From Hoylesella marshii DSM 16973 = JCM 13450 (GTDB lineage: Bacteria > Bacteroidota > Bacteroidia > Bacteroidales > Bacteroidaceae): 35,622 bases of DNA. Positions 23,335-31,799 of the stretch are shown in pieces (within the stretch, counting starts at the first letter, position 1; each line of letters begins with the position of its first letter). Below the pieces are notes generated by a model. That model was given only the letters and a program-made list of their open reading frames with translations, did no database searches and was not told the DNA's origin. The DNA is taken from contig NZ_GL397214.1 in NCBI RefSeq assembly GCF_000146675.1, positions 2,134,470 to 2,170,091 on the forward strand. Reading direction: 5' to 3'. Position numbers and translations under genes: made by a program.

Positions 23335-24945
23335 ATGAGAAAAAATTTACTTACTCTTTGCCTTTCGGCAATGGTTCTCGTGGCCAATGCACAGCAGACG
23401 ACCCCGAACATCGTTATCACTTTCCAAGAATCAGGTAAGAGTGTGGAATTGGCCATCGGTGGTCAGACAGGAGACGAATTTAAAATAGACTGGGGAGACG
23501 GCGTGCTCGCCACTTACAGCAAAGCAGCCTATTATAAAGGAGAACTCAAGTCGAAAACCATAAAGGTTTACGGCGACAAAATCATGTTATTGCGAGCACG
23601 CAACTTAGGTATTGAGGCACTTACTGTCAGCAATGCCGGTTCTCTCTCACAAATACAGGTAGGCGGCAACAGTATCAAACAACTCGACCTGAAGCAGGCG
23701 CCCTATTTGACCGGCCTGTATGCCGAAGATAACAAGTTGGAATTGCTCGATGTGACCAACAACAAGTTCTTGCGTGTCATTGACGTACACAATAACAAAC
23801 TCGCCGGAGAGATAGACTGTTCAAATATGATCAAACTCTCGAAAGTGGACATTTCCGATAATCAATATACCAAACTCACGGTACCTACTCATAACACGCT
23901 GCAAAACGTAAACTTCGGCAACAATCTGTTGACCGAAATAGATGTCAAAGACCGCAAGGGCCTCGAAGAGTTACGCTGTTCCGGTAACCGCCTTACCACA
24001 CTCGACCTATCGGGAGTAACCGCTCTCACCGAGCTTTATGCCGACGGCAACCACCTTACTACGCTCGACCTTTCCGGCAGTACGAAGTTGAAAACCCTCA
24101 AGGCAGACAACAACCTACTGACACAGGTAAAAACAGGGTATAACACCACGCTCGAAGGTGTTTATCTCTATAACAACGCTCTTGAGACACTCGACCTCTC
24201 GCAGAACCCTAATGTGAGGTATCTTAACGTGGAACGCAACCGCCTCAACACCCTTCCCACGGTAGGACATTCGCTTCTCTCAATCCTCATAGCTGGCCAC
24301 AATAATATCGAATCAGTGAATCTATCCGATAATAATAATCTGTTGCAGGTGAAACTGAATCACAATAAACTGACAACGATTACGGTAACAAACCTAAAGA
24401 ACATGAGCTGGCTGAAAGTAGACAATAACCGACTGAATGAACTCGATCTTAGTAAGAACAAAACGCTCACATGGTTGGAATGCGACAGCAACCGCATCGA
24501 TCGCCTCGACCTCAGCCACAACACCTACCTGCAATGGATAGCTGCCGAAGATAACCGGTTAGGAGAGCTTGACCTTTCTGCCAATAAGAAAGTGCAGGGA
24601 TTGTCGTTGCAAAACAATGAGTTCGCACTGCAAGCCATGAACGACCTTATCGGGCAGTTGCAAGACGTGTCGGGTGTGACCATCAACGATTACAATCGTG
24701 CTTGGGCTCGTATTCTCAATATTACTATGCCTGATGCCGACAAAGCCGACATCGCTACTGCAAAAGCCAAGGGATGGACAGTAATTACCGGTGCGACGAC
24801 CGGTATTGGAAAGATGATTACAGAGCAAGAAGAGGTCTATCCGATTTACTATGTTACACCGGCCGGTATCATTAGTCGTCAACCAAGCAAGGGTATCAAC
24901 ATTGTCAGATACAGCAACGGCACCACACGTAAGGTGGTCTTCTGA
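23335..24945 (+). CDS. Secreted single-module WGDG/LRR protein with T9SS sorting domain
   Basis: The 536-aa protein has a signal peptide (cleavage after VANAQ, ~20). A beta domain with DWGDG (residues 52-56) is followed by about 16 leucine-rich repeats of ~21 residues (L..LDLS.N..L..L....N), a capping segment, and the end YYVTPAGIISRQPS ... INIVRYSNG...RKVVF, which fits a T9SS sorting domain. It matches one module of the 1005-aa protein at 2250-5267 without the InlB-B-like domain. It starts 115 bp after the protease gene, with no terminator seen between them, so cotranscription is likely. A terminator follows at 25020-25053. Adhesion or ligand binding is the likely role; the partner is unknown. 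Confidence 0.86.
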   Translation: MRKNLLTLCLSAMVLVANAQQTTPNIVITFQESGKSVELAIGGQTGDEFKIDWGDGVLATYSKAAYYKGELKSKTIKVYGDKIMLLRARNLGIEALTVSNAGSLSQIQVGGNSIKQLDLKQAPYLTGLYAEDNKLELLDVTNNKFLRVIDVHNNKLAGEIDCSNMIKLSKVDISDNQYTKLTVPTHNTLQNVNFGNNLLTEIDVKDRKGLEELRCSGNRLTTLDLSGVTALTELYADGNHLTTLDLSGSTKLKTLKADNNLLTQVKTGYNTTLEGVYLYNNALETLDLSQNPNVRYLNVERNRLNTLPTVGHSLLSILIAGHNNIESVNLSDNNNLLQVKLNHNKLTTITVTNLKNMSWLKVDNNRLNELDLSKNKTLTWLECDSNRIDRLDLSHNTYLQWIAAEDNRLGELDLSANKKVQGLSLQNNEFALQAMNDLIGQLQDVSGVTINDYNRAWARILNITMPDADKADIATAKAKGWTVITGATTGIGKMITEQEEVYPIYYVTPAGIISRQPSKGINIVRYSNGTTRKVVF

Positions 24946-25019
24946 CGCTTCATTATTCCACTCTCCTTTTCTTTCTCTGTACTCGGTACAGCACCCGAGC
25001 CACAGGTAGGAATTATCAA

Positions 25020-25053
25020 GTGCAGACCTCGTAACAGACGGTCTGCACTTTTT
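25020..25053 (+). terminator. Terminator of LRR gene / T9SS cargo run
   Basis: GTGCAGACC (25020-25028) pairs with GGTCTGCAC (25040-25048), followed by five T. Confidence 0.85.
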
Positions 25054-25077
25054 CCGTATGTCATCGGGTAATGACAT

Positions 25078-25106
25078 AAAAAAACCGCCGGACTGAGTCC
25101 GACGGT
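25078..25106 (-). terminator. Terminator of small lipoprotein gene
   Basis: On the minus strand ACCGTCGGAC and GTCCGGCGGT form a stem with a 3-nt loop (one G-T pair), followed by seven T, 26 bp after the stop at 25132. Confidence 0.85.
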
Positions 25107-25131
25107 CGTTAGCTCTTTGAGTTCGCCTCAA

Positions 25132-25302
25132 TTACATCCGAGCTGCTGCGGTATCAGCTGCTGCAGTGTCAGCTGCTGCAGTATCAACGGCTGCGGTATC
25201 AACAGCTGCGGTATCCTTTGCAGGAGCCTGAGCGGTTTTGTTACCACAAGATGCGAAAGAGATAGCTACTACAGCTACAAATGCTAAAACTAATTTTTTC
25301 AT
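25132..25302 (-). CDS. Small lipoprotein (56 aa) with five DTAA repeats
   Basis: Too short for usual gene callers. The minus strand from ATG 25302 to TAA 25132 encodes 56 residues. The signal is MKKLVLAFVAVVAISFASC with a lipobox at FASC (Cys19), then GNKTAQAPAK, then five DTAAV/DTAAA pentapeptides and a final RM. The repeats are 15-bp units in the DNA. It has its own -7 element (25354-25361) and a strong terminator (25078-25106), so it is probably a real single-gene unit. Small Ala-rich lipoproteins of this sort are common and often abundant in Bacteroidetes; function is unknown. Repeat number could vary by slippage. Confidence 0.85.
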   Translation of the reverse strand: MKKLVLAFVAVVAISFASCGNKTAQAPAKDTAAVDTAAVDTAAADTAAADTAAARM

Positions 25303-25353
25303 TTTCTTTGCTTTTTAAATCTGTAAAACAATCAGTTGTTTATTAAAACGTTG

Positions 25354-25361
25354 CAAAGGTA
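25354..25361 (-). promoter_or_regulatory. -7 element of small lipoprotein gene
   Basis: TACCTTTG on the minus strand, 51 bp before the ATG at 25302. The -33 element is not clear. Confidence 0.6.
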
Positions 25362-25594
25362 AGTATTTTTTCTATAGGTTGTTCTTTTTTTAGATACTTT
25401 TTTCACCATTTACTGTGACTTTTTTATAAATCATTCATTTTAAGGTGGTTTTTAGAAGAAATATAATGAAAAATATAGTTGTTGACGAATGAACGAGCAA
25501 GAAAAACGGAGTATTTCCGTCGGAACAGGTAGCTGCATCCCTGTTTATTTCGTATTTCTTACGGAAGCCGTCCCCTTCTTCGGTGTTTATTTCG

Positions 25595-25602
25595 TATCTT
25601 TG
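25595..25602 (+). promoter_or_regulatory. -7 element of mtaB-GT2 operon
   Basis: TATCTTTG matches the consensus about 100 bp before the mtaB ATG at 25704. No convincing -33 TTTG at the usual spacing. Confidence 0.55.
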
Positions 25603-25703
25603 CATGTCGTTCTACGACGTGGAAGGCTGCAACTTTCAGAGACATGTGGCCTCCATGTTACGGATATGGTTCACTTTCACATGTTATTATATTATAAGGT
25701 GCA

Positions 25704-27035
25704 ATGATAGATACTTCTGCTTTCCAAGGAAAAACGGCGGCATATTTTACATTGGGCTGTAAGTTGAATTTCTCGGAGACATCTACGTTCGGACAGTTAT
25801 TGCAGGAAATGGGCGTGCGGACGGTCGCAGAGGGAGAGTACGCAGACATTTGCCTCATCAACACATGCTCGGTGACAGAGGTTGCCGACCACAAATGCCG
25901 GCAAGCTATTCGACGAATGGTGCGTGAGCATCCCGGTGCATTCGTTGTCGTCACCGGCTGCTATGCACAGCTCGCCCCCGATGCCATCGCTGGGATTGAA
26001 GGGGTAGACCTTGTGCTGGGCGCTAATGAGAAAGCCGACCTCATACAGCACCTTTCTCGCGCTTGGAGCGAAGAACTTGCTGGCAAGCATACCACTTGCA
26101 GTATTACCGGCACGACTGCCGAGATTCGTTCTTTCGCACCGAGTTGCGCCCGAGGTAATCGCACCCGTTACTTTCTGAAGGTACAAGATGGCTGTGACTA
26201 CTTCTGCACCTACTGCACAATACCTTTCGCTCGCGGTAGAAGCCGAAACCCTTCTATCGAATCGCTCGTGGAACAGGCTGAAACAGCAGCCCGACAAGGC
26301 GGAAAAGAAATCGTACTCACCGGCGTGAACATCGGAGAATTCAGCACGGCCGAAGGTCTCGGCCTACTGGAGCTTGTGAAGACTCTCGACTGTGTAGAGG
26401 GCATTCAGCGCTTCCGTATCAGCAGTATTGAGCCCGACCTCCTCGACGATGAACTCATCGCCTACTGTGCTGAGAGCCGAGCTTTCATGCCCCACTTCCA
26501 CATCCCCTTGCAGTCGGGTAGTGATGCTGTCTTGCGCCTTATGGAGCGGCATTACGACACGAAGCTCTTTGCCGAGAAGGTGGATACCATACGCCGTTAC
26601 ATGCCGGATGCGTTCATTGGTGTAGACGTGATGGTCGGTGCGCGAGGAGAAACGCCAGAATACTTTGACGAGACCTATCGCTTTCTCGACTCACTCGACA
26701 TTACACAGCTCCACGTTTTCCCTTATTCCGAGCGACCGGGCACACGCGCACTGCGTATTCCCTACATCGTGAGCGACCACGACAAGCGTTTAAGAAGCAA
26801 GCGATTGCTCGAGTTATCCGACCGAAAGACACGGGCATTCTATGCCAAACACATCGGTACGACCGCCGAGGTGTTGCTTGAGAAAGGCACACACGGGAAA
26901 GCTGTGATGCACGGTTTTACACGCAATTACATCCGTGTGGAACTGCGCGGTCAAGCTCCCGACAACCATCTCGTCCACGTTGTGCTCGGCGACTTTACCC
27001 ACAATAAGACTGCTCTGAAGATTACACTCCCCTAA
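25704..27035 (+). CDS. mtaB: tRNA t6A37 methylthiotransferase MtaB
   Basis: The 443-aa protein is a radical-SAM methylthiotransferase. The N-terminal UPF0004 domain has three conserved Cys (Cys19 in TLGCKLN, Cys55 in NTCSVTE, Cys86 in TGCYAQ) for one 4Fe-4S cluster. The radical-SAM motif CDYFCTYC has Cys164, 168 and 171 for the second. A short C-terminal TRAM-like domain follows. GCKLN..E rather than GCQ.N/MiaB-type motifs and the ~440-aa length point to MtaB, which converts t6A to ms2t6A at position 37 of ANN-decoding tRNAs. The GT2 gene follows 12 bp later in the same operon. Confidence 0.93.
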   Translation: MIDTSAFQGKTAAYFTLGCKLNFSETSTFGQLLQEMGVRTVAEGEYADICLINTCSVTEVADHKCRQAIRRMVREHPGAFVVVTGCYAQLAPDAIAGIEGVDLVLGANEKADLIQHLSRAWSEELAGKHTTCSITGTTAEIRSFAPSCARGNRTRYFLKVQDGCDYFCTYCTIPFARGRSRNPSIESLVEQAETAARQGGKEIVLTGVNIGEFSTAEGLGLLELVKTLDCVEGIQRFRISSIEPDLLDDELIAYCAESRAFMPHFHIPLQSGSDAVLRLMERHYDTKLFAEKVDTIRRYMPDAFIGVDVMVGARGETPEYFDETYRFLDSLDITQLHVFPYSERPGTRALRIPYIVSDHDKRLRSKRLLELSDRKTRAFYAKHIGTTAEVLLEKGTHGKAVMHGFTRNYIRVELRGQAPDNHLVHVVLGDFTHNKTALKITLP

Positions 27036-27047
27036 ACCATTCTTGCT

Positions 27048-28076
27048 ATGAAGAAGACAGCTATCGTAATTCTCAATTGGAACGGTGCCGATATGCTCGC
27101 ACAGTATTTGCCTTCCGTTATCAACTACTCCCGCGAGGAGGCCGACATTTATGTGGCCGACAACGGTTCCACCGACAATTCCCTTGAGCTTCTGGCCGAC
27201 CGCTTCCCGCAATGTCATACCATTATGCTCGACAAGAACTACGGTTTCGCAGAGGGCTACAATCGTGCGCTGGCGCAGATAGACTCCGAATACTACGTGT
27301 TGTTGAACTCCGACGTAGAAGTGACCCATCATTGGCTTACTCCGTTGCTCGAATTCATGGACACATACGCCGATGTGGCCGCCTGCCAGCCCAAGTTATT
27401 GTCGGCTCTTGACCATGATAAGTTTGAGTATGCCGGCGCGTCAGGAGGATTCATCGACTGTTACGGCTACCCTTTCTGCCGTGGAAGAGTGTTTGGCAAC
27501 GTGGAGATTGACGATGGGCAATATGATAATATTACCGACATACATTGGGGCACCGGCGCTTGTTTGCTGATACGTGCTACCGACTACCATGCCGTAGGGG
27601 GATTCGACCCGCGCTTCTTCGCCCACAGTGAGGAGATTGACCTCTGTTGGCGGTTGCGTCTGCGCGGCCGTCGGATTTGTTGCCTGCCGGAAAGCTGCGT
27701 TTATCATCTCGGAGGTGGCACGCTGCCCAAGGGTAATCCGATGAAGACTTACCTCAATTTCAGAAACAATCTTGCGATGTTATACAAATGTCTGCCCGAT
27801 GCCGACTTGCGCCACGTGATGCGAATACGCTGTCTGACAGACGCACTTGCAGCTCTTGTGATGCTGATAAAAGACCGTAGCCTCGGTGATTTCCGTGCAG
27901 TCAGACGCGCACGCCGCGACTTTCACTCATGGAAACGGGAGCTGGATGTCTCTCGCCGCGAGATACAGGCTACAAGTTTGCAAGTGCCAGCGTCGGGAGC
28001 CGGTCGCACACCTTTCTCCATTCTCTACCAATATTATATAAAAGGTATCCACACCTTTTCCAAGATGCCTTGCTAA
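27048..28076 (+). CDS. Family 2 glycosyltransferase (rhamnosyltransferase-like)
   Basis: The 342-aa protein has a GT-A fold in the order expected for GT2: IVILNWNG at the start, VADNGSTDNS (nucleotide-binding loop), LLNSDVEV (metal-binding DXD-like, Asp89), GGFDPRFFAHSEEIDLCWR (acceptor/base region) and LGGGTLPKGNP. It resembles the wbbL/rhamnosyltransferase-type proteins of surface-polysaccharide synthesis. No membrane segment is obvious, so it is probably cytoplasmic or peripheral. It lies 12 bp after mtaB. Its stop codon overlaps the stop of the convergent LicD-like gene by 4 bp, so no terminator separates them. The sugar donor is unknown. Confidence 0.9.
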   Translation: MKKTAIVILNWNGADMLAQYLPSVINYSREEADIYVADNGSTDNSLELLADRFPQCHTIMLDKNYGFAEGYNRALAQIDSEYYVLLNSDVEVTHHWLTPLLEFMDTYADVAACQPKLLSALDHDKFEYAGASGGFIDCYGYPFCRGRVFGNVEIDDGQYDNITDIHWGTGACLLIRATDYHAVGGFDPRFFAHSEEIDLCWRLRLRGRRICCLPESCVYHLGGGTLPKGNPMKTYLNFRNNLAMLYKCLPDADLRHVMRIRCLTDALAALVMLIKDRSLGDFRAVRRARRDFHSWKRELDVSRREIQATSLQVPASGAGRTPFSILYQYYIKGIHTFSKMPC

Positions 28077-28879
28077 ACCAAATCGGTCATGAAGAAGATG
28101 CCATGCACTTTCCGCTTGTCCACAGGTGGTAGTTGCATGTAATCCTTATAAAGGTCGGTCAGATAAACATCGGGTTGTCGCGGCGCTTTAAAGGGGATGC
28201 CCTCGAAGAGAATATCCTTTGTGGGAAAGATGCAATCCTTACGATGCGTTATGCCGTAGCCGTTGTTCACAAGAATGTTGCACATATACGTATCCGTGTT
28301 GCGCAACAAGTTGGCTGAACGCCACAGCATCATCAGCCACAGTTTCTTGGCATGGAAGTAGAAGAACTCTGCAACTGAACGCCACGAATACGTGTGCTTG
28401 GCCGAAAGCACCGCCATACTCTTATTGATGCCACCCACCACCGTTTTCACGAACTGCCGGCTCACATCGGGATAATTGATAAAGGGGAATATATCTACAA
28501 ATACTCCCTTTTGATAAGGCTGCGTGAAATCATCCATCGCCTCCACGCAATACGAATTCAAATCGCGTACTTTCGTGATGGGAAGGCGGCGCGAGGGGTC
28601 GCTTTCTTGTGTCTGAAGAAACAGATGCGGAGGCAACTCACGTGGTGCTACGATCTCGAAGCGTGCCAAATCTTCTTTCCGCATGGCAATGTCTATGTCG
28701 TCGTCCCACGGGATGAATCCCCCATGGCGCACTGCGCCTAAACAGGTGCCGCCATCCAGCCAGTAATCAATATTGTGCTTGCGGCAGATGCGGTCTATTT
28801 CTTTCAGTATCTCAAGTTCCTTGCATTGCAATGCCCGCAGGTTGTCTGTCAGGTATTGTTCTAAATACTTATTTTCCAT
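28073..28879 (-). CDS. LicD-family (phosphocholine/nucleotidyltransferase-fold) protein
   Basis: The start is placed at ATG 28879 (MENKYLEQYL), which overlaps the upstream gene's end by 11 nt; an ATG ten codons earlier is possible but extends the overlap. The 268-aa protein has the LicD signature: YWLDGGTCLGAVRHGGFIPWDDDIDIAM, with Gly43-Gly44 and Asp59, 60, 61 and 63 as the nucleotidyltransferase metal site. LicD proteins transfer phosphocholine or related groups to cell-surface glycans or teichoic acid. Here the substrate is unknown, but the convergent GT2 gene hints at surface polysaccharide decoration. Confidence 0.92.
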   Translation of the reverse strand: MENKYLEQYLTDNLRALQCKELEILKEIDRICRKHNIDYWLDGGTCLGAVRHGGFIPWDDDIDIAMRKEDLARFEIVAPRELPPHLFLQTQESDPSRRLPITKVRDLNSYCVEAMDDFTQPYQKGVFVDIFPFINYPDVSRQFVKTVVGGINKSMAVLSAKHTYSWRSVAEFFYFHAKKLWLMMLWRSANLLRNTDTYMCNILVNNGYGITHRKDCIFPTKDILFEGIPFKAPRQPDVYLTDLYKDYMQLPPVDKRKVHGIFFMTDLV

Positions 28880-29309
28880 TGTCTTCTCGGGTATTTTCCG
28901 GCTTTGCACCTTTGCTGTCAGTATGATACAAGGCCGTCCGTAGCCGTCCCATCTTTGTCAGACGGTCTTGCGAATAGGTACCGCTATGGCGATCAATGAA
29001 GTCAAACAGGCTTAGTGCCCGCTGCTGTATCCCTTCACACAGCGTTCCGGTGCGCATCTCTGCTTCCACATAATATAGTTCGGCCAGCATCTCCATGCGA
29101 TAGATGCGTTCGTCTTCGGGGTAACGCGTAAACGACCCCATTACCTCATCTATTGAAGAGGTATGGTAAAAGGTGTAATCATCCAGATATTGGCGGTACA
29201 ACTGTTCGAGCATTTCCTGTCGTTCTCTGCCCTCTTTCTTCTCCAGCAACCGCTTTAAGGCAGCCATAAATTCCTGTATCAGGCGCATGATATAGTCGCG
29301 TTGCAACAT
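28869..29309 (-). CDS. Small helical protein of unknown function upstream of licD-like gene
   Basis: The 146-aa protein has no signal or membrane segment. It is strongly helical and charged (MLQRDYIMRLIQEFMAALKRLLEKK...), with a tetratricopeptide-like middle (ERIYRMEMLAELYYVEAEM). The start resembles the DUF6483 family as I remember it, which is a low-confidence match. Its end overlaps the LicD start by 11 nt, implying translational coupling and perhaps a shared task. It starts 72 bp after the ABC ATPase gene, so the three leftward genes may form one operon. Confidence 0.72.
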   Translation of the reverse strand: MLQRDYIMRLIQEFMAALKRLLEKKEGRERQEMLEQLYRQYLDDYTFYHTSSIDEVMGSFTRYPEDERIYRMEMLAELYYVEAEMRTGTLCEGIQQRALSLFDFIDRHSGTYSQDRLTKMGRLRTALYHTDSKGAKPENTREDNGK

Positions 29310-29381
29310 CGTCCTCGGTTTTTTCTCATTTGTTTTCTACAAAAAGGTCGGCCACATGTCCGTGTCGGAAGCGGTCGGCCT

Positions 29382-30173
29382 TCATTCTTTCAGTATCTTT
29401 ACACGCAATGTCTCCTTATCGAACACAATGCCTGCCCGTTCCACGTATCGGCTCAGCACGTCCCTGTTGGCCAATTCCTCGGCAGTGCCGATGCTCACTC
29501 CTTTGTCTTTTTCCATGAGCCAAAGTCTGTCGGCAATCTGCAAAGCCAGCTCAAAGTCGTGCGTAGAGAGAAAAATAGTCTTATCCGTTTCTCTACTCAA
29601 ACGGCGTAAGAGCTGCATCATCTCTACCTTGCTGGGGAAGTCTAAAAACGCTGTAGGCTCGTCGAGATAGATAACCGGAGTCTCCTGTGCCAGCGCCTTG
29701 GCAATCATCACTTTCTGACGTTCACCGTCGCTCAGCGTCTGAATCGTGCGACGCCCCAATGAAGCCACCCCTACAAGTTTCAGAGATTGCTCCACCACCT
29801 CCTTGTCGGCATGGGTAAGCGTACCCCAGAAGCCGGTGTACGGACTTCGGCCGATACCCACCAGCTCGGTTACCGTCATGTTTTGCACCCGCGGGCGTGA
29901 GGTAAGCACAATACCGATGAGCCTCGACATCTCCCGCTCCGTATAGCTGCTGAGTTCCCTCCCTTGAAGCATGATTTCACCCGAGAGTTTCGGTAAGAAG
30001 GCGGAAAGTGTGCGTAAAAGTGTGGATTTTCCCACGCCGTTAGCTCCGAGCAGACAGGTGAGTTCACCGCTGCATATCGATGCATTGATATGGGAAGCCA
30101 CCGTCTTCACCGAACCCTTCTTGCCACCATACCCAATGGAGAGGTCACGCAGGACAATTGTTTCCTTTTTCAT
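29382..30173 (-). CDS. ABC transporter ATPase of iron-siderophore/heme/cobalamin type
   Basis: The start is placed at ATG 30173 (MKKETIVLRDLSIGYG); the frame runs to 30239, but the extra 22 residues do not look conserved. The 263-aa protein has Walker A GANGVGKS (Lys49), Q-loop region near residue 93, signature LSDGE (147-151), Walker B VIYLDE (167-172) and a D-loop. The type is FecE/FhuC/BtuD: the substrate may be ferric siderophore, heme or B12. No FecCD permease or binding protein is adjacent, so the partner subunits are probably elsewhere or upstream in another locus. A very good promoter lies at 30259-30289. Confidence 0.92.
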   Translation of the reverse strand: MKKETIVLRDLSIGYGGKKGSVKTVASHINASICSGELTCLLGANGVGKSTLLRTLSAFLPKLSGEIMLQGRELSSYTEREMSRLIGIVLTSRPRVQNMTVTELVGIGRSPYTGFWGTLTHADKEVVEQSLKLVGVASLGRRTIQTLSDGERQKVMIAKALAQETPVIYLDEPTAFLDFPSKVEMMQLLRRLSRETDKTIFLSTHDFELALQIADRLWLMEKDKGVSIGTAEELANRDVLSRYVERAGIVFDKETLRVKILKE

Positions 30174-30258
30174 TCCAAATCTGATTTTCTTTGCTTGGTA
30201 ATCACAAGACAGGTGAAACGCTATCGAGCACTTTCTCATGACGGGTGCTTATAGGGTG

Positions 30259-30289
30259 CAAATATACAATAATTCACGTTATCCGCAAA
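30259..30289 (-). promoter_or_regulatory. ABC ATPase promoter
   Basis: On the minus strand TTTG (30286-30289) and TATATTTG (30259-30266) are 19 bp apart, a full match to consensus, about 85 bp before the ATG. Confidence 0.78.
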
Positions 30290-30371
30290 GCAATGGTTCC
30301 TATCTTTTACCCACAAGAACTGTCAACCTTATTAGGAACACCAACCTAAATCAGGATGCTACATTTTGTTT

Positions 30372-30459
30372 TCTAAGAGGATAACTTTCAGGGTATCAAA
30401 GCTATGCTTCCATCGTCTAAAAGGATAGCTTTTAGCGTGGCAAAGCATAGCTTTTTCAT
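30372..30459. repeat. Imperfect 44-bp direct repeat, 2 copies
   Basis: Units begin TCTAAGAGGATAACTTT at 30372 and TCTAAAAGGATAGCTTT at 30416. Each continues with a GGTATC/CGTGGC and CAAAGC-ATGCTT/ATAGCTT segment. About three quarters of positions agree. Confidence 0.65.
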
Positions 30460-30716
30460 TTCACTTTGTATGCGATTGATTCCCAGACGTTTACGGTTTA
30501 CCCCATTGTACCCGTGGAACGGTTACCTCCTTATCGGTTATGAGACTGCTCATCTACTCTTTCAATATGAATTCCATCAGAAGATATCGTCTTCCTGTGA
30601 TACTTTCCATGCAAAAAACTCCATGTACTTACAATCTGTAACCCCATGCAAAAGACGATGCACACGAGGAAAAACGGAAAGCGCGACGACATTTTATAAA
30701 AAAACGAATCAAAATC

Positions 30717-30746
30717 TTGGTATATCAAAGTCTTTTCGTATATTTG
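30717..30746 (+). promoter_or_regulatory. YitT-family gene promoter
   Basis: TTG (30717-30719) and TATATTTG (30739-30746) are 19 bp apart. The leader would be about 100 nt. Confidence 0.7.
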
Positions 30747-30855
30747 CACGGAAAATATAAAGAGGACTGACGGTTGCAAGGTTTCAGATTGAAAGTTGCC
30801 TATTTTTTCAGTATTCTCTCCATGAAAGACCTTTGAAAGAACGATAAAGAAATAT

Positions 30856-31779
30856 ATGGGAAATACAAACAGTAAATTCAGCGTACTACGTGACTACATT
30901 TTATTAACCATTTCCATGTCTGTAGGAAGTGCGGGGTGGGTCATTTTTCTACTGCCTAATCACATCACGTTAGGCGGTTTGCCGGGTATCTCGTCCATAC
31001 TCTATTGGGGTTTTGGCATACCTGTACAGACCACCTATTTCGTACTCAACATTGTATTGTTGGCAGTGGCATTGAAAATACTCGGTCTTAAATTCTGCAT
31101 TCGTACCATTTATGCCGTCATCGTCTTTACAGCCACTACGGCACTCATGCAAGACCTCATGCAAGGCAGAGGGTTGCTGGCAAACCAACCGTTTATGGCT
31201 ACAGTCATCGGAGGTTGTGCCCTCGGTGCATGCATCGGGTTAGGACTGTCGGCTAACGGTAGCACCGGAGGGTCGGATGTGGTAGCCGCCATCATCAACA
31301 AATACCGCGACATCTCGCTGGGAAATGCCATCCTGCTGTGCGACATCACCATCATCACGTGCAGTTATTTCGTGCTTCACAGTTGGGAAATGGTGATTTA
31401 TGGCTATGTATTGCTGTTCATTTCCTCGACATGTGTAGACCACGTGGTGAACCTTACCCGACGTTCGGTACAGTTCTTTATCATCTCGGAGAAGCACGAA
31501 GAGATAAGCAAGGCCATCAACACCAGCGCACAACGTGGATGCACTATCATCAACGGGCAAGGCTGTTACTCGGGTAAAGAAGTGAAGATGCTGTTTGTGC
31601 TGGCACGGCAGAACGAATCGTCGAAGATTTTTCAGCTCATCGAACAGATAGACCCCCATGCCTTTGTGTCGCAGAGTGCCGTTATTGGTGTCTACGGATT
31701 AGGGTTCGATGCCTTTAAGGTGAAACACCGGAAGAGTGAACCCAAGGAAATAGCGAAAAAAGAAGCCGTAGCACAGTAG
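30856..31779 (+). CDS. YitT-family membrane protein (DUF161 + DUF2179)
   Basis: The 307-aa protein has five to six predicted transmembrane segments in the first ~200 residues. Typical YitT features include GGLPGISSILYWGFGIP and ANGSTGGSDVVAAIINKY. A soluble C-terminal DUF2179 domain follows (~225-290: CTIINGQGCYSGKEVKMLFVLARQNE ... FVSQSAVIGVYGLGF). Members are inner-membrane proteins of unknown transport role. It is transcribed alone from the promoter at 30717-30746. Confidence 0.93.
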   Translation: MGNTNSKFSVLRDYILLTISMSVGSAGWVIFLLPNHITLGGLPGISSILYWGFGIPVQTTYFVLNIVLLAVALKILGLKFCIRTIYAVIVFTATTALMQDLMQGRGLLANQPFMATVIGGCALGACIGLGLSANGSTGGSDVVAAIINKYRDISLGNAILLCDITIITCSYFVLHSWEMVIYGYVLLFISSTCVDHVVNLTRRSVQFFIISEKHEEISKAINTSAQRGCTIINGQGCYSGKEVKMLFVLARQNESSKIFQLIEQIDPHAFVSQSAVIGVYGLGFDAFKVKHRKSEPKEIAKKEAVAQ

Positions 31780-31799
31780 TATGCTACGGAGTATCGACA

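Larger units (their letters stand above)
24946..25703. other. Intergenic region containing a small lipoprotein gene and terminators
   Basis: Apart from the 56-aa lipoprotein gene at 25132-25302, its promoter and two terminators, this stretch contains AT-rich DNA and a repeated word (TGTTTATTTCGTAT at about 25543 and 25584) whose second copy overlaps the mtaB promoter. A 72-codon open frame at 25489 is not considered real. Confidence 0.7.
30174..30855. other. Divergent intergenic region between ABC ATPase and YitT genes
   Basis: These 682 bp hold two good outward-facing promoters, an imperfect 44-bp repeat and a block similar to one near 19000. A 118-codon open frame at 30404 crosses the repeats and the YitT promoter and is not accepted as a gene. 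Confidence 0.65.

Noticed and set aside
25489..25707. 72-codon open frame before mtaB
   Set aside because: The -7 promoter element of mtaB lies inside it and its end overlaps the mtaB start; the composition is not convincing.
30404..30760. 118-codon open frame (+)
   Set aside because: It spans the 44-bp repeat and the YitT promoter and has no recognisable domain.
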